This document shows positions 1-7,865 of a stretch of DNA of 53,937 nucleotides, piece after piece. Origin of the DNA: Nanobdellota archaeon. GTDB taxonomy: Archaea > Nanoarchaeota > Nanoarchaeia > Parvarchaeales > Parvarchaeaceae. The position numbers and the translations under genes are program-made. How positions within the stretch are numbered: the first letter of the stretch is position 1; each line of letters begins with the position of its first letter. The DNA lies in the NCBI GenBank assembly GCA_021796445.1, contig JAKACB010000003.1:1-53937 (forward strand). The letters run 5' to 3'. The notes below the pieces were generated by a model. The model saw nothing but the letters and a program-made list of their open reading frames with translations. It did not search any database and was not told where the DNA came from.

Positions 1-770
1 ACATAGAGAATGCTAGAAAGATAGCAGGAGAAAAAAGTGTTTTGATAGCAAAGATAGAAAGAATAGAAGCAGTAAAACATTTCAATGAGATAGTAAAGGC
101 CGCTGATGTTATTATGATTGCAAGAGGAGATCTTGGTTTAAACATAGATATTGCAGATTTGCCGGAGGTTCAAAAGAAGCTTTTATCATTATGCAATGAA
201 AACAGCAAGCCGGTTATAACAGCTACACAAATGCTCGAATCTATGACAAATAACGTAATGCCGACCAGGGCAGAAGCAGATGATGTTTTCACTGCTATAG
301 ACGAGGGAACAGATGCCGTTATGCTTTCAGAAGAAACAGCAATAGGAATTTATCCTCTAAAGGCCCTGTCGATGTTAAAAAGGATAATAGAAAAATATCA
401 TTATTCCGGTATTGTAAAAAGATACAAAATGGAGGATATACATGATGCAATATTAAATTCAGTCATAGATCTAGTTATAAACACTAAAATAAACAAGATA
501 ATAACTTTTACTCCTTCAGGCAGAAGCGCATTCAAGCTTTCAAGGCACCATCTTCAATTGGATATCTCTGCTGTTACAAACAGTAAAATGGCCTTTTCTA
601 AGTTATTTTTCAGCAAAAATGTTAAAGGTATATTTGTAAAAAGCCTGGAAAAATCTGAGAATAGCCTTATTCAGATAGCAAAAGAGCACGGCATAAAAAA
701 GGCCATAGTAATTTCAGGCCTGTCGTTAAGTGAAAACTCAACAGAGAATATACGGATAATAAGCTTTTAA
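1..770 (+). CDS. pyk: Pyruvate kinase, C-terminal part (5' end outside window)
   Basis: Transfers phosphate from phosphoenolpyruvate to ADP in the last step of glycolysis, in the cytoplasm. The reading frame is open from base 3, so the gene starts upstream of the window; the TTG at 42 is an internal codon. The visible part has the family's barrel motifs: IAKIER, the ARGDLG loop, the ATQMLESM stretch followed by PTRAEADDV, and the DGTDAVMLSEETA-type segment. The last ~110 residues form the C-terminal domain and are weakly conserved (known of the family: this domain carries allosteric sites in many members). It ends 138 bases before the ribosomal operon on the same strand. Together with the acyl-CoA synthetase at 46466 it suggests energy from substrate-level phosphorylation. 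Confidence 0.95.
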   Translation, partial: IENARKIAGEKSVLIAKIERIEAVKHFNEIVKAADVIMIARGDLGLNIDIADLPEVQKKLLSLCNENSKPVITATQMLESMTNNVMPTRAEADDVFTAIDEGTDAVMLSEETAIGIYPLKALSMLKRIIEKYHYSGIVKRYKMEDIHDAILNSVIDLVINTKINKIITFTPSGRSAFKLSRHHLQLDISAVTNSKMAFSKLFFSKNVKGIFVKSLEKSENSLIQIAKEHGIKKAIVISGLSLSENSTENIRIISF

Positions 771-772
771 AT

Positions 773-787
773 AGTTAGTTTTTAACT
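773..787 (+). terminator. Possible 3' hairpin/T-rich end of pyk
   Basis: Just after the pyruvate kinase stop, AGTTA and TAACT form a 5-bp stem around a short T-rich loop, with more A/T runs after it. Such weak AT hairpins are a poor predictor in archaea, so this is only a possible 3' end region. Confidence 0.25.
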
Positions 788-856
788 AAAAACTTATACA
801 GCGGCAAAATTGTAAGAATTTATAGACTAAATGAAATATAATATCAAATGTTAATC

Positions 857-864
857 TATTTAAA
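857..864 (+). promoter_or_regulatory. Putative TATA box of ribosomal protein operon
   Basis: TATTTAAA lies 45 bases before the uL3 start in the AT-rich gap 771-908. A start about 25 bases downstream would leave a leader of roughly 20 bases. A second AT-rich stretch nearer the ATG is an alternative. This is pattern matching only. Confidence 0.4.
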
Positions 865-908
865 CGTAAAAAATCTATATCAGTAAATAAAACAATTGTA
901 ATTAAATT

Positions 909-1859
909 ATGGGACATCAGATAACTAAGAAGAGTACTCCTAGAAGAGGAAGTTTGCAGTATTACCCTATAAAGAAAAGCAAACGGCCTTACAATACGGT
1001 TAACAATTTCAAGGATCTGGAAAAGGGTGAAATAGGCGGGTTTGCAGGTTATAAAGCTGGAATGATACAGCTAGTTTACATTGATTCCGATAAAAACTCT
1101 CCTACATTTAAGATGGAAGTAATGACAAATGCAACTATACTCGAATGTCCTCCTCTACTGGTATGCGCATTAAGATTCTACAATAATGGAATAACCGTTG
1201 GAGAAAGCTGGGGAACAAGTATAAATAAGTACGTTCAGAGAAAGGTGAAATTCAAGGAAAACAATAAAAACATAGATGATTTTAAAGGAAAAGCGAATGA
1301 TCTGCGTTTACTGGTGGCTACACAGCCTTGGTCAATAGGGCTGAAGAAAAAACCAGAGATATTCGAATTGGCAGTGGGCGGTAACTTTGATGATAAATTA
1401 GAGACGGCAAAGAACGTTTTGAGCAAGTCAATAGAAGTTTCTTCAGTCATAAAGGACGGTAATTTTGTTGACGTAGGCGCAATAACAAAAGGCAAGGGCT
1501 TTCAGGGCTCCGTAAAACGTTATGGTGTAAAGATATATCCTGTGCATGCCAGTAAATCCAGAAGAAAAGCTGGTAACTTGGGTGCAGAAACGATGGCAAA
1601 GGTCCAGTATACAGTTCCACAACACGGTAGACTTGGTTTTAATTCAAGAGTTGAATATAATAAGTTTGTCTTTAAGGTTGTAAAAGATCCTCAGGAGGTA
1701 AATATCCCTAGTGGATATAAAAACTATGGTAATTTAAAGGGAAGCGCCTTAGTCTTAAAGGGTTCCGTTCCCGGAAGCGCAAGCAGGTTAATTATAATGA
1801 GAAAGGCGATAAGGCCTACAAGAAAGGCCGAACCAGTAAAAATAACATTATTGAAATGA
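909..1859 (+). CDS. rpl3: Ribosomal protein uL3
   Basis: Large-subunit protein that binds 23S rRNA early in assembly and reaches the peptidyl-transferase centre with a long loop. At 316 aa it is close to the usual archaeal length. The N-terminus (MGHQITKKSTPRRGSLQYYP) is the archaeal/eukaryotic form, followed by the GFAGYKAGM segment. The central loop with TKGKGFQGSVKRYGVK and the PQHGRLGFNSR segment is the conserved rRNA-contacting region. It is the first gene of the operon, ends 1 base before uL4, and probably shares its promoter with the whole block to uL23. Confidence 0.97.
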   Translation: MGHQITKKSTPRRGSLQYYPIKKSKRPYNTVNNFKDLEKGEIGGFAGYKAGMIQLVYIDSDKNSPTFKMEVMTNATILECPPLLVCALRFYNNGITVGESWGTSINKYVQRKVKFKENNKNIDDFKGKANDLRLLVATQPWSIGLKKKPEIFELAVGGNFDDKLETAKNVLSKSIEVSSVIKDGNFVDVGAITKGKGFQGSVKRYGVKIYPVHASKSRRKAGNLGAETMAKVQYTVPQHGRLGFNSRVEYNKFVFKVVKDPQEVNIPSGYKNYGNLKGSALVLKGSVPGSASRLIIMRKAIRPTRKAEPVKITLLK

Positions 1860-1860
1860 T

Positions 1861-2646
1861 ATGGTAAAAGTATTTTCGTCCGGCGGTAAGGAGAATGGAG
1901 AGATTCAATTGCCAGAGGTATTCAGCACAAAGTTCAACTATGCTACATTTAAAAAGGCATTCCTCGCGGAGCAGTCCGAAAAGTTCCAGCTCAAATATAC
2001 AGATCCGATGGCTGGTAAAAGGAAAGTAGCAGAGCTTACAAAAAGAAGAAGGTCCTTTAAGACAAGCTATGGGCGGGGATTAGACAGAACTCCAAGGAAA
2101 ACTCTATCCAGAGTCGGTACGAATTTTAGTTATATGGGTGCTGTTGCTCCGAATACCGTAGGTGGAAGAGAAGCACATCCTCCTCAAGCTGAGAAAAAAC
2201 TTGTAAAAGAAATAAACAAGAAGGAAAGAAAACTTGCAATTAAAATGGGAATAGCAGCATCTGCCGATATAAAACAGGTTTCAATCTTTCATTCTATTGA
2301 TGGAATAAAGGAACTACCGATAGTCGTAGATGATTCTGCAATAGCAGTAAAGAAGACGAAAGAAGCTAAAAACATGCTTTCTTCCATAGGTCTAAGCGCA
2401 GAACTTGATAGAATAATGAAAAAAACTATAAGAAGCGGAAAGGGAAAACTAAGAGGAAGAAAATATAGAAAAAAGTTAGGTATAGTACTAGTTGTGAAAG
2501 AAAATGAAAAAACTTCAAGCGCATTTTCAAACCTTAATATAAAGGTTACAAATCCTTCAGCTTTATCAATGACTGATGTTTCGCAGGCAGGCAAGCCAGG
2601 AAGACTGATTATATGGACAAAGGGAGCGGTTGAAAATCTAAGATAA
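1861..2646 (+). CDS. rpl4: Ribosomal protein uL4
   Basis: Large-subunit protein whose extended loop lines the polypeptide exit tunnel. The 261-aa product has the archaeal-type sequence: an internal basic loop (SFKTSYGRGLDRTPRKTLSR), then GGREAHPPQAEKK, and the later GKGKLRGRKYRKKLG segment typical of archaeal/eukaryotic L4. The ATG follows the uL3 stop by one base and the stop is 2 bases before uL23, so the three are translated from one message. Confidence 0.97.
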   Translation: MVKVFSSGGKENGEIQLPEVFSTKFNYATFKKAFLAEQSEKFQLKYTDPMAGKRKVAELTKRRRSFKTSYGRGLDRTPRKTLSRVGTNFSYMGAVAPNTVGGREAHPPQAEKKLVKEINKKERKLAIKMGIAASADIKQVSIFHSIDGIKELPIVVDDSAIAVKKTKEAKNMLSSIGLSAELDRIMKKTIRSGKGKLRGRKYRKKLGIVLVVKENEKTSSAFSNLNIKVTNPSALSMTDVSQAGKPGRLIIWTKGAVENLR

Positions 2647-2648
2647 AC

Positions 2649-2912
2649 ATGGAAGAAAATCTAAAATACGTAGTAAGTGTCTTGAGCGGCGAAAAGTCAA
2701 CAAGGTTAATGCAGATGGAGAACAAGCTTTCATTTATAGTATCAAAGGATTCAAACAAGATATTAATAAAGAAAGAGGTGGAATCTTTACTTAAGGCAAA
2801 GGTTGAGAGCATAAACATAATAAACAGAATGGATTCCAGAAAGGTAGCTATAGTAAAGCTAAAGCCGGAATTCCAAGCCATGGATATTGCCACGCAGCTT
2901 GGTTTAATCTGA
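2649..2912 (+). CDS. rpl23: Ribosomal protein uL23
   Basis: Large-subunit protein at the tunnel exit, where it forms part of the docking site for SRP and the Sec translocon. The product is 87 aa, the normal size for archaeal uL23. It has the EKSTRLMQMENKLSFIV motif near the start and a beta-rich C-terminal half with RKVAIVKLKPEFQAMDIATQLGLI, matching the usual archaeal ending. In most archaea uL2 follows at once; here the next gene is the RNase P subunit Rpp29 after a 52-base gap that carries a TATA-like element. Confidence 0.93.
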   Translation: MEENLKYVVSVLSGEKSTRLMQMENKLSFIVSKDSNKILIKKEVESLLKAKVESINIINRMDSRKVAIVKLKPEFQAMDIATQLGLI

Positions 2913-2934
2913 TTTGTTTTGCTGTCTGAAAACA

Positions 2935-2950
2935 TTTTTAAATTTAAATA
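2935..2950 (+). promoter_or_regulatory. TATA-like element before rpp29
   Basis: TTTTTAAATTTAAATA lies in the 52-base gap between uL23 and rpp29, centred about 20-27 bases before the rpp29 ATG. That spacing fits a leaderless archaeal transcript, and suggests a new transcription start exactly where the usual operon order is broken. Confidence 0.5.
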
Positions 2951-2964
2951 TTCTAAGATAGCTA

Positions 2965-3174
2965 ATGTTGATAGGATTTAAATTGAAAGTAATGGGAAAG
3001 AATTTGGAAGGAAAGGTAATAGATGAGACGAAAAGCACTTTGCTGCTTGAAACAGAAAGTGGCATAAAAAGAGTTATAAAGGATGGAAACAGATTTATAG
3101 TACATATGAATAAAAAAGAAATAAAAGTGAATGGAAATGATGTTAATATGAGGCCATGGGAATATGCTTTATGA
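2965..3174 (+). CDS. rnp1: RNase P protein subunit Rpp29 (Pop4/RNP1)
   Basis: Protein subunit of archaeal RNase P, which trims the 5' leader of pre-tRNA. The 69-aa product shows the Sm-like Rpp29 core: MLIGFKLKV, then the signature GKVIDETKSTLLLE, a short KRVIKDGNRFIV strand, and the closing RPWEYAL that resembles the usual RPEDR ending. It is shorter than typical archaeal Rpp29 (about 90-130 aa) because it lacks the N-terminal helical part. Position directly before uS17 is the conserved archaeal order. Its 3' end overlaps uS17 by 11 bases. Confidence 0.85.
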   Translation: MLIGFKLKVMGKNLEGKVIDETKSTLLLETESGIKRVIKDGNRFIVHMNKKEIKVNGNDVNMRPWEYAL

Positions 3175-3478
3175 AGATTTGAAGAAACCGGAGAACAGTT
3201 GCAATGATATTCATTGTCCTTATCATGGGCAGCTAAGGGTTCATGGTAGACGGTTTGAAGGGATAGTTACTTCTGCTAAAGCAGATAAAACCGTTGCAGT
3301 CAGCTGGACAGTTTTTAGAAGACTTGGGAAATACGACAGATACGTAAAGATAAGGAGCAGAGTGCTTGCACATAATCCAGAGTGCATATTAGCGAAATTA
3401 AACGATAAAGTAGTGATATACGAAACAAGACCAATAAGCAGGTGGAAAAGATTTGTAGTTGTGAGGAAATTAGAGTAA
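3164..3478 (+). CDS. rps17: Ribosomal protein uS17
   Basis: Primary-binding small-subunit protein. The 104-aa product has the archaeal/eukaryotic N-terminal extension with C-N-D-I-H-C-P-Y-H-G, then the OB-fold core starting RRFEGIVTSAKADKTVAVSW and ending with the ISRWKRFVVVRKLE strand. The chosen ATG lies inside the end of rpp29, consistent with translational coupling. The stop is one base before uL14. Confidence 0.95.
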   Translation: MLYEDLKKPENSCNDIHCPYHGQLRVHGRRFEGIVTSAKADKTVAVSWTVFRRLGKYDRYVKIRSRVLAHNPECILAKLNDKVVIYETRPISRWKRFVVVRKLE

Positions 3479-3479
3479 T

Positions 3480-3911
3480 ATGGGAACAGGAAGGAAGGGA
3501 GCTGGTTTAAAGGCAATAAGGGCAAAAATTTCTAAATCCATAAACGTAGGAAGTTGGATAATGGTAGCTGATAATTCGGGAGCAAAGATAGTAAAGGTTG
3601 TAAACATAAGGAATTATCATGGTGTAAAGGACAGACAGCCAAAATGCGGGATAGGGGATACTATATTTGTTGTTGTAAAAAAGGGCTCACCTGATACAGT
3701 TCATAAGAAGTTTCCAGCAGTAGTTGTAAGACAAAGAAAAGAGTACAGAAGACATGATGGTACAAGGGTTTCGTTTGAGGATAATGCATGTGCAATAGTT
3801 AAAGACATAGACAAATATGAGCCTCAGGGTACTATTATAAGGGGGCCTATAGCCAGGGAGATTTCTATACGTTTTCCCAACATAACTAAGATTGCGTCAA
3901 AGATTGTATGA
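3480..3911 (+). CDS. rpl14: Ribosomal protein uL14
   Basis: Large-subunit protein at the subunit interface and near the factor-binding site. The 143-aa product carries the family signature MVADNSGAKIVKVVNI, the central GIGDTIFVVVKKGSPD, and the archaeal VVVRQRKEYRRHDGTRVSFEDNACAIV segment, ending GPIAREISIRFPNITKIASKIV. It overlaps uL24 by 4 bases (ATGA), a typical coupling junction. Confidence 0.97.
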   Translation: MGTGRKGAGLKAIRAKISKSINVGSWIMVADNSGAKIVKVVNIRNYHGVKDRQPKCGIGDTIFVVVKKGSPDTVHKKFPAVVVRQRKEYRRHDGTRVSFEDNACAIVKDIDKYEPQGTIIRGPIAREISIRFPNITKIASKIV

Positions 3912-4300
3912 AAAATAATTTTAGCAGGCATTGGGTTTCGAGTACTTCTCCTAAGAAACAGAGGAAATACAGAACAAATGCTCCTCTGCACATAAAAAGA
4001 AAGATGCTTTCCGCCCACCTATCAAAGGAGCTAAGAGCAAAATACAAGACAAGAAATATCGTGTTGAAAAAAGGGGATACGGTGCTAATCACAAGAGGAA
4101 AGTTTAAGGGAAACCAAGGAAAGATAGATAAAGTCTATACGAAACAGTTAAAAGTAAGTATTGATTCAGCTAAGAACGTAACTAAAAAAGGAAACAAGGT
4201 TCCTTTTAAAATCAGGCCATCGGCTTTAACAATAACAGATCTTAATCTGTCCGATGCAAGGAGGTTAGAAAAGATAGAATCTTATGGCAAGGCACGGTGA
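3908..4300 (+). CDS. rpl24: Ribosomal protein uL24
   Basis: Assembly-initiator protein of the large subunit, near the tunnel exit. The 130-aa archaeal form starts with about 50 residues including SPKKQRKYRTNAPLHIKRKM and the LSKELRAKYKTRNI motif, followed by a KOW domain (KKGDTVLITRGKFKGNQGKI) and a C-terminal tail. It overlaps eS4 by 17 bases. Confidence 0.96.
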   Translation: MKNNFSRHWVSSTSPKKQRKYRTNAPLHIKRKMLSAHLSKELRAKYKTRNIVLKKGDTVLITRGKFKGNQGKIDKVYTKQLKVSIDSAKNVTKKGNKVPFKIRPSALTITDLNLSDARRLEKIESYGKAR

Positions 4301-4946
4301 ATCGAAACATTTTAAGAGAAGCGCAGTTACCAATTCTTTAGTTATACCTAGGAAGAAATACAAGTATTATATAAAGCCACTTCCTGGAAAACACAGTGAT
4401 AAGTATGGCGTGTCCATACTGGGCTTTTTAAGAGATGTTTTAAACATAGCGGGAAATGCAAGGGAAGCCAGATACCTTATAAAAGCTGGTTTAGTTTCAG
4501 TAGACGGTAAAAAAATAAAGGAAGAAAAATACGTTGTCGGTTTCTCTGATGTTGTAAACGTCAAAGAGGATTATTTTTTGGTATGGCTAAACGAAAAAGG
4601 AAAGATAACTGCAGTAAAACAAGATGAAAAGATAGACAGCAAAAAAGTAAAGATAATGTCAAAACACAAGGGAAGGGGTTCAAAAGACATACTTTTTACA
4701 AGTGATGCAAGGAACATCGTAGCTGAAAAAGGAGATATGCAGATAAATGATTCTATAATATTAGACCTTTCCAGCGGCAAGATAAAGGAAAAAATACCTT
4801 TTGAACAGGGAAAAGAGGTAATAGTTTTCAATGGTAAAAACGCGGGAAGAAAAGGAAAGATAAAGGAGATAAATGGCTACTCTGTTTTGGTTTCGGGAAA
4901 AGATGGCGAATTCGTTTCGTCCATAAAATCTTGCATGGCTTTATAA
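4284..4946 (+). CDS. rps4e: Ribosomal protein eS4
   Basis: Archaeal/eukaryotic small-subunit protein. The 220-aa product begins MARHGESKHFKRSAVTNSLV, then shows the S4-type RNA-binding region (REARYLIKAGLVSVDGKKIK), the central eS4 domain and a C-terminal KOW-like segment (GKEVIVFNGKNAGRKGKIKE). Slightly shorter than the common 235-245 aa. The start lies within the uL24 gene and the stop is one base before uL5. Confidence 0.96.
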   Translation: MARHGESKHFKRSAVTNSLVIPRKKYKYYIKPLPGKHSDKYGVSILGFLRDVLNIAGNAREARYLIKAGLVSVDGKKIKEEKYVVGFSDVVNVKEDYFLVWLNEKGKITAVKQDEKIDSKKVKIMSKHKGRGSKDILFTSDARNIVAEKGDMQINDSIILDLSSGKIKEKIPFEQGKEVIVFNGKNAGRKGKIKEINGYSVLVSGKDGEFVSSIKSCMAL

Positions 4947-4947
4947 C

Positions 4948-5454
4948 ATGGAAAATAAAATGAGGGAAATTTTTGTTGAGAAGGTTACATTAAATATAGG
5001 AGTAGGAGAACCCGGAGAAAGGCTTGAAAAGATAAAGAGTCTGTTAGAGCAGATTTCAGGTTCAAAGGTAGTAAAGACCGAGACTAAAAAAAGAATACCA
5101 GAATGGGGATTAAGGCCTGGTCTTGAAATAGGAGTAAAAACAACTTTGAGAAAGCAGAATGCAGAAGAAGTATTAAAAAGAATGTTTGCTGCAGTTGAGA
5201 ATGCTGTAAAGGAATCTAATTTTGATGGAAAGGGCAATCTATCTTTTGGAATAAAAGAGTATATACATATACCAGGGGCCAAGTATGATTACACAATAGG
5301 AATAGTAGGACTTTCAGTTAATGTTACTCTATCCAGAAGAGGATTCAGTATAACTAGAAAGAGGAACAAATCTAACATAGGAAAGTCACATCTCATTAAA
5401 AAAGATGAGGCAATAGAATTCATAAAGAATAAATACAATGTAAAGGTTATTTAA
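4948..5454 (+). CDS. rpl5: Ribosomal protein uL5
   Basis: Binds 5S rRNA and contacts the P-site tRNA in the central protuberance. The 168-aa archaeal form begins with EKVTLNIGVGEPGERLEK and carries TKKRIPEWGLRPGLEIGVK and the RRGFSITRKRNKSNIGKSH segment near the C-terminus. The gene stands in its conserved place between eS4 and uS14. Confidence 0.96.
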   Translation: MENKMREIFVEKVTLNIGVGEPGERLEKIKSLLEQISGSKVVKTETKKRIPEWGLRPGLEIGVKTTLRKQNAEEVLKRMFAAVENAVKESNFDGKGNLSFGIKEYIHIPGAKYDYTIGIVGLSVNVTLSRRGFSITRKRNKSNIGKSHLIKKDEAIEFIKNKYNVKVI

Positions 5455-5460
5455 AGAATC

Positions 5461-5697
5461 ATGGAAACTCAGTTCGAAAAAATATTGAAGGTTCATTCAG
5501 CTAACCCTGCAAAGAGAGCCAGGTTTATAAAATTCAACAAGCATAAGATGCAGCCGCATGACAGAAGAGCGCATTTATGCATAAGATGCAATAGAGCAGA
5601 GGGGCATATAAAGATACATGGCCTTAACTACTGCAGACAGTGCTTTAGAGAGGTCGCTCCGGATCTCGGATTCAAAAAATACGGAAAGGAGGCATAA
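5461..5697 (+). CDS. rps14: Ribosomal protein uS14 (zinc type)
   Basis: Small-subunit head protein with one structural zinc. The second half is a clear archaeal uS14: CIRC and CRQC pairs about 20 residues apart, then [17 protein letters not shown]. The product is 78 aa, whereas archaeal uS14 is usually 50-57 aa; the first ~25 residues ([20 protein letters not shown] onward) are an extra N-terminal segment. The first ATG is kept because it starts 6 bases after the uL5 stop; an internal ATG near residue 30 would leave almost no N-terminal part before the zinc motif. Confidence 0.92.
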   Translation: METQFEKILKVHSANPAKRARFIKFNKHKMQPHDRRAHLCIRCNRAEGHIKIHGLNYCRQCFREVAPDLGFKKYGKEA

Positions 5698-5699
5698 TC

Positions 5700-6086
5700 A
5701 TGGTAGATTCACTTTCAACTATATTCAATACTATAAACGTCGCAAGAAAAGTTGGTAAGAAATCCTGCGTTGTTAGCCCAAACAGCAAGATCCTAATCAA
5801 TCTTTTGGAACTTATTAAAAAAGCGGGATACATTGACAATTACGAGATAATAAACGATGTAAGAGGAGGGTTCGTAAAAATAGATATAAATGAGCATTTA
5901 AACAAATGTAAGGCTATAAGGCCTAGAATACCCATAAAAGCTGGCGATATAGTAAAATACGAAAAGAGGTACCTGCCTGCCTTAGGTTTTGGCTTAATAC
6001 TTTTGTCTACAAATAAAGGAGTGATTACAAATGAAGAAGCAAAACAATTAATGATTGGGGGCAGTCTTTTAGCTTATGTCTACTAA
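5700..6086 (+). CDS. rps8: Ribosomal protein uS8
   Basis: Primary 16S rRNA-binding protein of the small-subunit platform. The 128-aa product starts VDSLSTIFNTINVARKVGKK, has the archaeal IRPRIPIKAGDI segment, and ends with the conserved GVITNEEAKQLMIGGSLLAYVY, including the C-terminal G-G-x-x-L-A-Y-V-Y. It overlaps uL6 by 11 bases. Confidence 0.96.
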   Translation: MVDSLSTIFNTINVARKVGKKSCVVSPNSKILINLLELIKKAGYIDNYEIINDVRGGFVKIDINEHLNKCKAIRPRIPIKAGDIVKYEKRYLPALGFGLILLSTNKGVITNEEAKQLMIGGSLLAYVY

Positions 6087-6597
6087 ATTTAGGGTTGATC
6101 TTACAGGCGCAGATGTGGAGCTTAAAGAGAACAATATACTCGTTAAAGGAAAGGAAGGAGAACTTCACACTGAAATAGTACATCCTTTTTTAAAAGTAGA
6201 GAAGAAAGACAATGTTCTTTTCATTGAAGCGGAAAAGGATAATAAGTTCCAGAAATCAATTGCAGGAACATTAGCTGCAAATGTGAAAAACATGATAAAA
6301 GGCGTAACTGAAAAATACACAGCAGAATTAGAGCTAGTTTACATGCATTTTCCTGCTTCTTTAAAGCTTAATGGGAACAAAATAGTGGTGGAGAACTTTG
6401 TAGGAGAAAGAAAACCAAGGGAAATACAGGTGCCTGAAGGGTTAAAGGTAGAGGTAAAAGGCAATAAAATAATCATATTTGGAATAGACAAATATAAGGT
6501 AGGTCAGTTAGCTGGCACAATAGAATCTAAAATACAGATTAAAAACAAAGACAGGAGGGTCTTTAAGGACGGAGTATTTATAACTAAAAAACCTTGA
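6076..6597 (+). CDS. rpl6: Ribosomal protein uL6
   Basis: Large-subunit protein near the GTPase-associated centre, made of two similar domains. The 173-aa product shows domain 1 (GADVELKENNILVKGKEGEL ... GTLAANVKNMIKGVTEKY) and domain 2 (FVGERKPREIQVPEGLKVEV ... VGQLAGTIESKIQIKNKDRR), ending FKDGVFITKKP as in archaea. The ATG lies inside uS8. Confidence 0.96.
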   Translation: MSTKFRVDLTGADVELKENNILVKGKEGELHTEIVHPFLKVEKKDNVLFIEAEKDNKFQKSIAGTLAANVKNMIKGVTEKYTAELELVYMHFPASLKLNGNKIVVENFVGERKPREIQVPEGLKVEVKGNKIIIFGIDKYKVGQLAGTIESKIQIKNKDRRVFKDGVFITKKP

Positions 6598-6599
6598 TT

Positions 6600-6950
6600 A
6601 TGAAATTCACAAAACATGATGCTGGAAAGCTTAAAAGAGTTGGTAACTCATGGAGAAAACCAACAGGTAAGAAGAATAAGACAAAAGTAGGTAAGAAAGG
6701 GCATAAGAAAATGCCTTCAAAAGGCTTTATGTCTCCTGCTTCAAAAAGAGGTAAAATAGCGGGTAAAATACCTGTAAGGATATTCAACTTAAAAGACGTG
6801 GAAAAATTAAATGATGCAAACATTGCTGTGATAGGAAAAGCAGTGGGCGCATTGAAGAGAAAATTAATATATGAGAAATGCAAGGAAAAGAAGATAATGG
6901 TGATAAATTATGCAAGGAAAACTGAAGACTCAAAGAAGAATAGCCAGTGA
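6600..6950 (+). CDS. rpl32e: Ribosomal protein eL32
   Basis: Archaeal/eukaryotic large-subunit protein. The 116-aa product has the pattern KLKRVGNSWRKPTGKKNKTK near the start, a glycine/lysine-rich middle, and a C-terminal half ending VGALKRKLIYEKC with a VINYA strand, as in eL32. The ATG at 6600 is preferred over the in-frame TTG at 6594, which lies within the uL6 stop region. The stop is 41 bases into eL19, a long overlap. Confidence 0.9.
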   Translation: MKFTKHDAGKLKRVGNSWRKPTGKKNKTKVGKKGHKKMPSKGFMSPASKRGKIAGKIPVRIFNLKDVEKLNDANIAVIGKAVGALKRKLIYEKCKEKKIMVINYARKTEDSKKNSQ

Positions 6951-7359
6951 TGTTTTAAACGTCGGAGAAAGTAGAGTTTGGCTGGATCCGTCAAAGTTTA
7001 AGGACATAAAGGAGGCTATAACAAGGGCAGATATAGAAGGTCTTATTTCAAAGGGAATGATAAAGAAAAAGGAGCTTGTAGGCCAATCTAGATCAAGAGC
7101 AAGAATTCTTCATGAAAAGAAGAGAAGAGGACACAGAAAGGGGATAGGTAGCAGAAAAGGAGAAAAATCTGCAAGAATGAAATTTGAATGGATAGATAAG
7201 GTCAGGGCACTTAGAAATGAACTTTTCAAGCAGAGGAAACAAGGAAAGATAGACCAGAAAGAATTCAGGCAGCTCTATAAAAAGATAAAAGGAAATTCAT
7301 TTCACAGTGTTAACCACATGAGAAATTACATAGAAGGAATGAAGAAGGTAGGACAATGA
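6910..7359 (+). CDS. rpl19e: Ribosomal protein eL19
   Basis: Archaeal/eukaryotic large-subunit protein that also forms an intersubunit bridge. The 149-aa product begins LKTQRRIASDVLNVGESRVW, the usual eL19 opening, continues with GLISKGMIKKK, the basic SRSRARILHEKKRRGHRKG helix, and a C-terminal helical segment ending SVNHMRNYIEG. The N-terminal match supports the early start despite its 41-base overlap with eL32. Confidence 0.95.
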   Translation: MQGKLKTQRRIASDVLNVGESRVWLDPSKFKDIKEAITRADIEGLISKGMIKKKELVGQSRSRARILHEKKRRGHRKGIGSRKGEKSARMKFEWIDKVRALRNELFKQRKQGKIDQKEFRQLYKKIKGNSFHSVNHMRNYIEGMKKVGQ

Positions 7360-7865
7360 AAAATGCAAAAAGGACCAATTACAGAAAAAGGCTTGAATTG
7401 CTTAAATCTGGTATACCACGAGTAGTGGTGAGAAAAACGGATAAATCAGTGATAGCTCACATTGTACAATACAGTGAAGAAGGAGACAAAACTATAGCAA
7501 TGGTAAGAGGGAACGATCTAAAGAAGTTTGGCTGGAACTTCAGTGGTAAAAATTCATCAGCTTCATATTTAATAGGCTATTTATTAGGTAAAAAGTCAAA
7601 CGTAAAGGAAGCTATACTCGACAAAGGAAACAGGACATTAAAGGAAAATAGCTTCATGTATTACGTAATGAAAGGCATGCATGATTTCGGAGTAAATGTT
7701 CATTCAGATGACATAAAAATTGATGAAAAACGTTTATACGGAGAGCATATTTCTAGTTATTACAATAACAGAAATGGAAATCAGTTTTCAGCAGTAGGAG
7801 ACAAAATTAAAAATATAAGAGAAGAGTTTAATAAGACACTGGAGAATATAAAGAATGGAAAATGA
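7356..7865 (+). CDS. rpl18: Ribosomal protein uL18
   Basis: 5S rRNA-binding protein of the central protuberance. The 169-aa product has the archaeal RTNYRKRLELLKSGIPRVVVR start and the SASYLIGYLLGKK helix, followed by MKGMHDFGVNVHSDDIK and the RLYGEHISSYY region that corresponds to the archaeal C-terminal extension. It shares ATGA with eL19 and overlaps uS5 by 11 bases. Confidence 0.94.
   Translation: MKNAKRTNYRKRLELLKSGIPRVVVRKTDKSVIAHIVQYSEEGDKTIAMVRGNDLKKFGWNFSGKNSSASYLIGYLLGKKSNVKEAILDKGNRTLKENSFMYYVMKGMHDFGVNVHSDDIKIDEKRLYGEHISSYYNNRNGNQFSAVGDKIKNIREEFNKTLENIKNGK

Noticed and set aside
1235..1625. Minus-strand frames inside uL3 and similar frames inside other ribosomal genes
   Set aside because: They are in other frames of strongly conserved genes, have no start signals and show no family features.
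6594..6599. TTG start for eL32
   Set aside because: It sits in the uL6 stop region; the ATG at 6600 gives the normal N-terminus.
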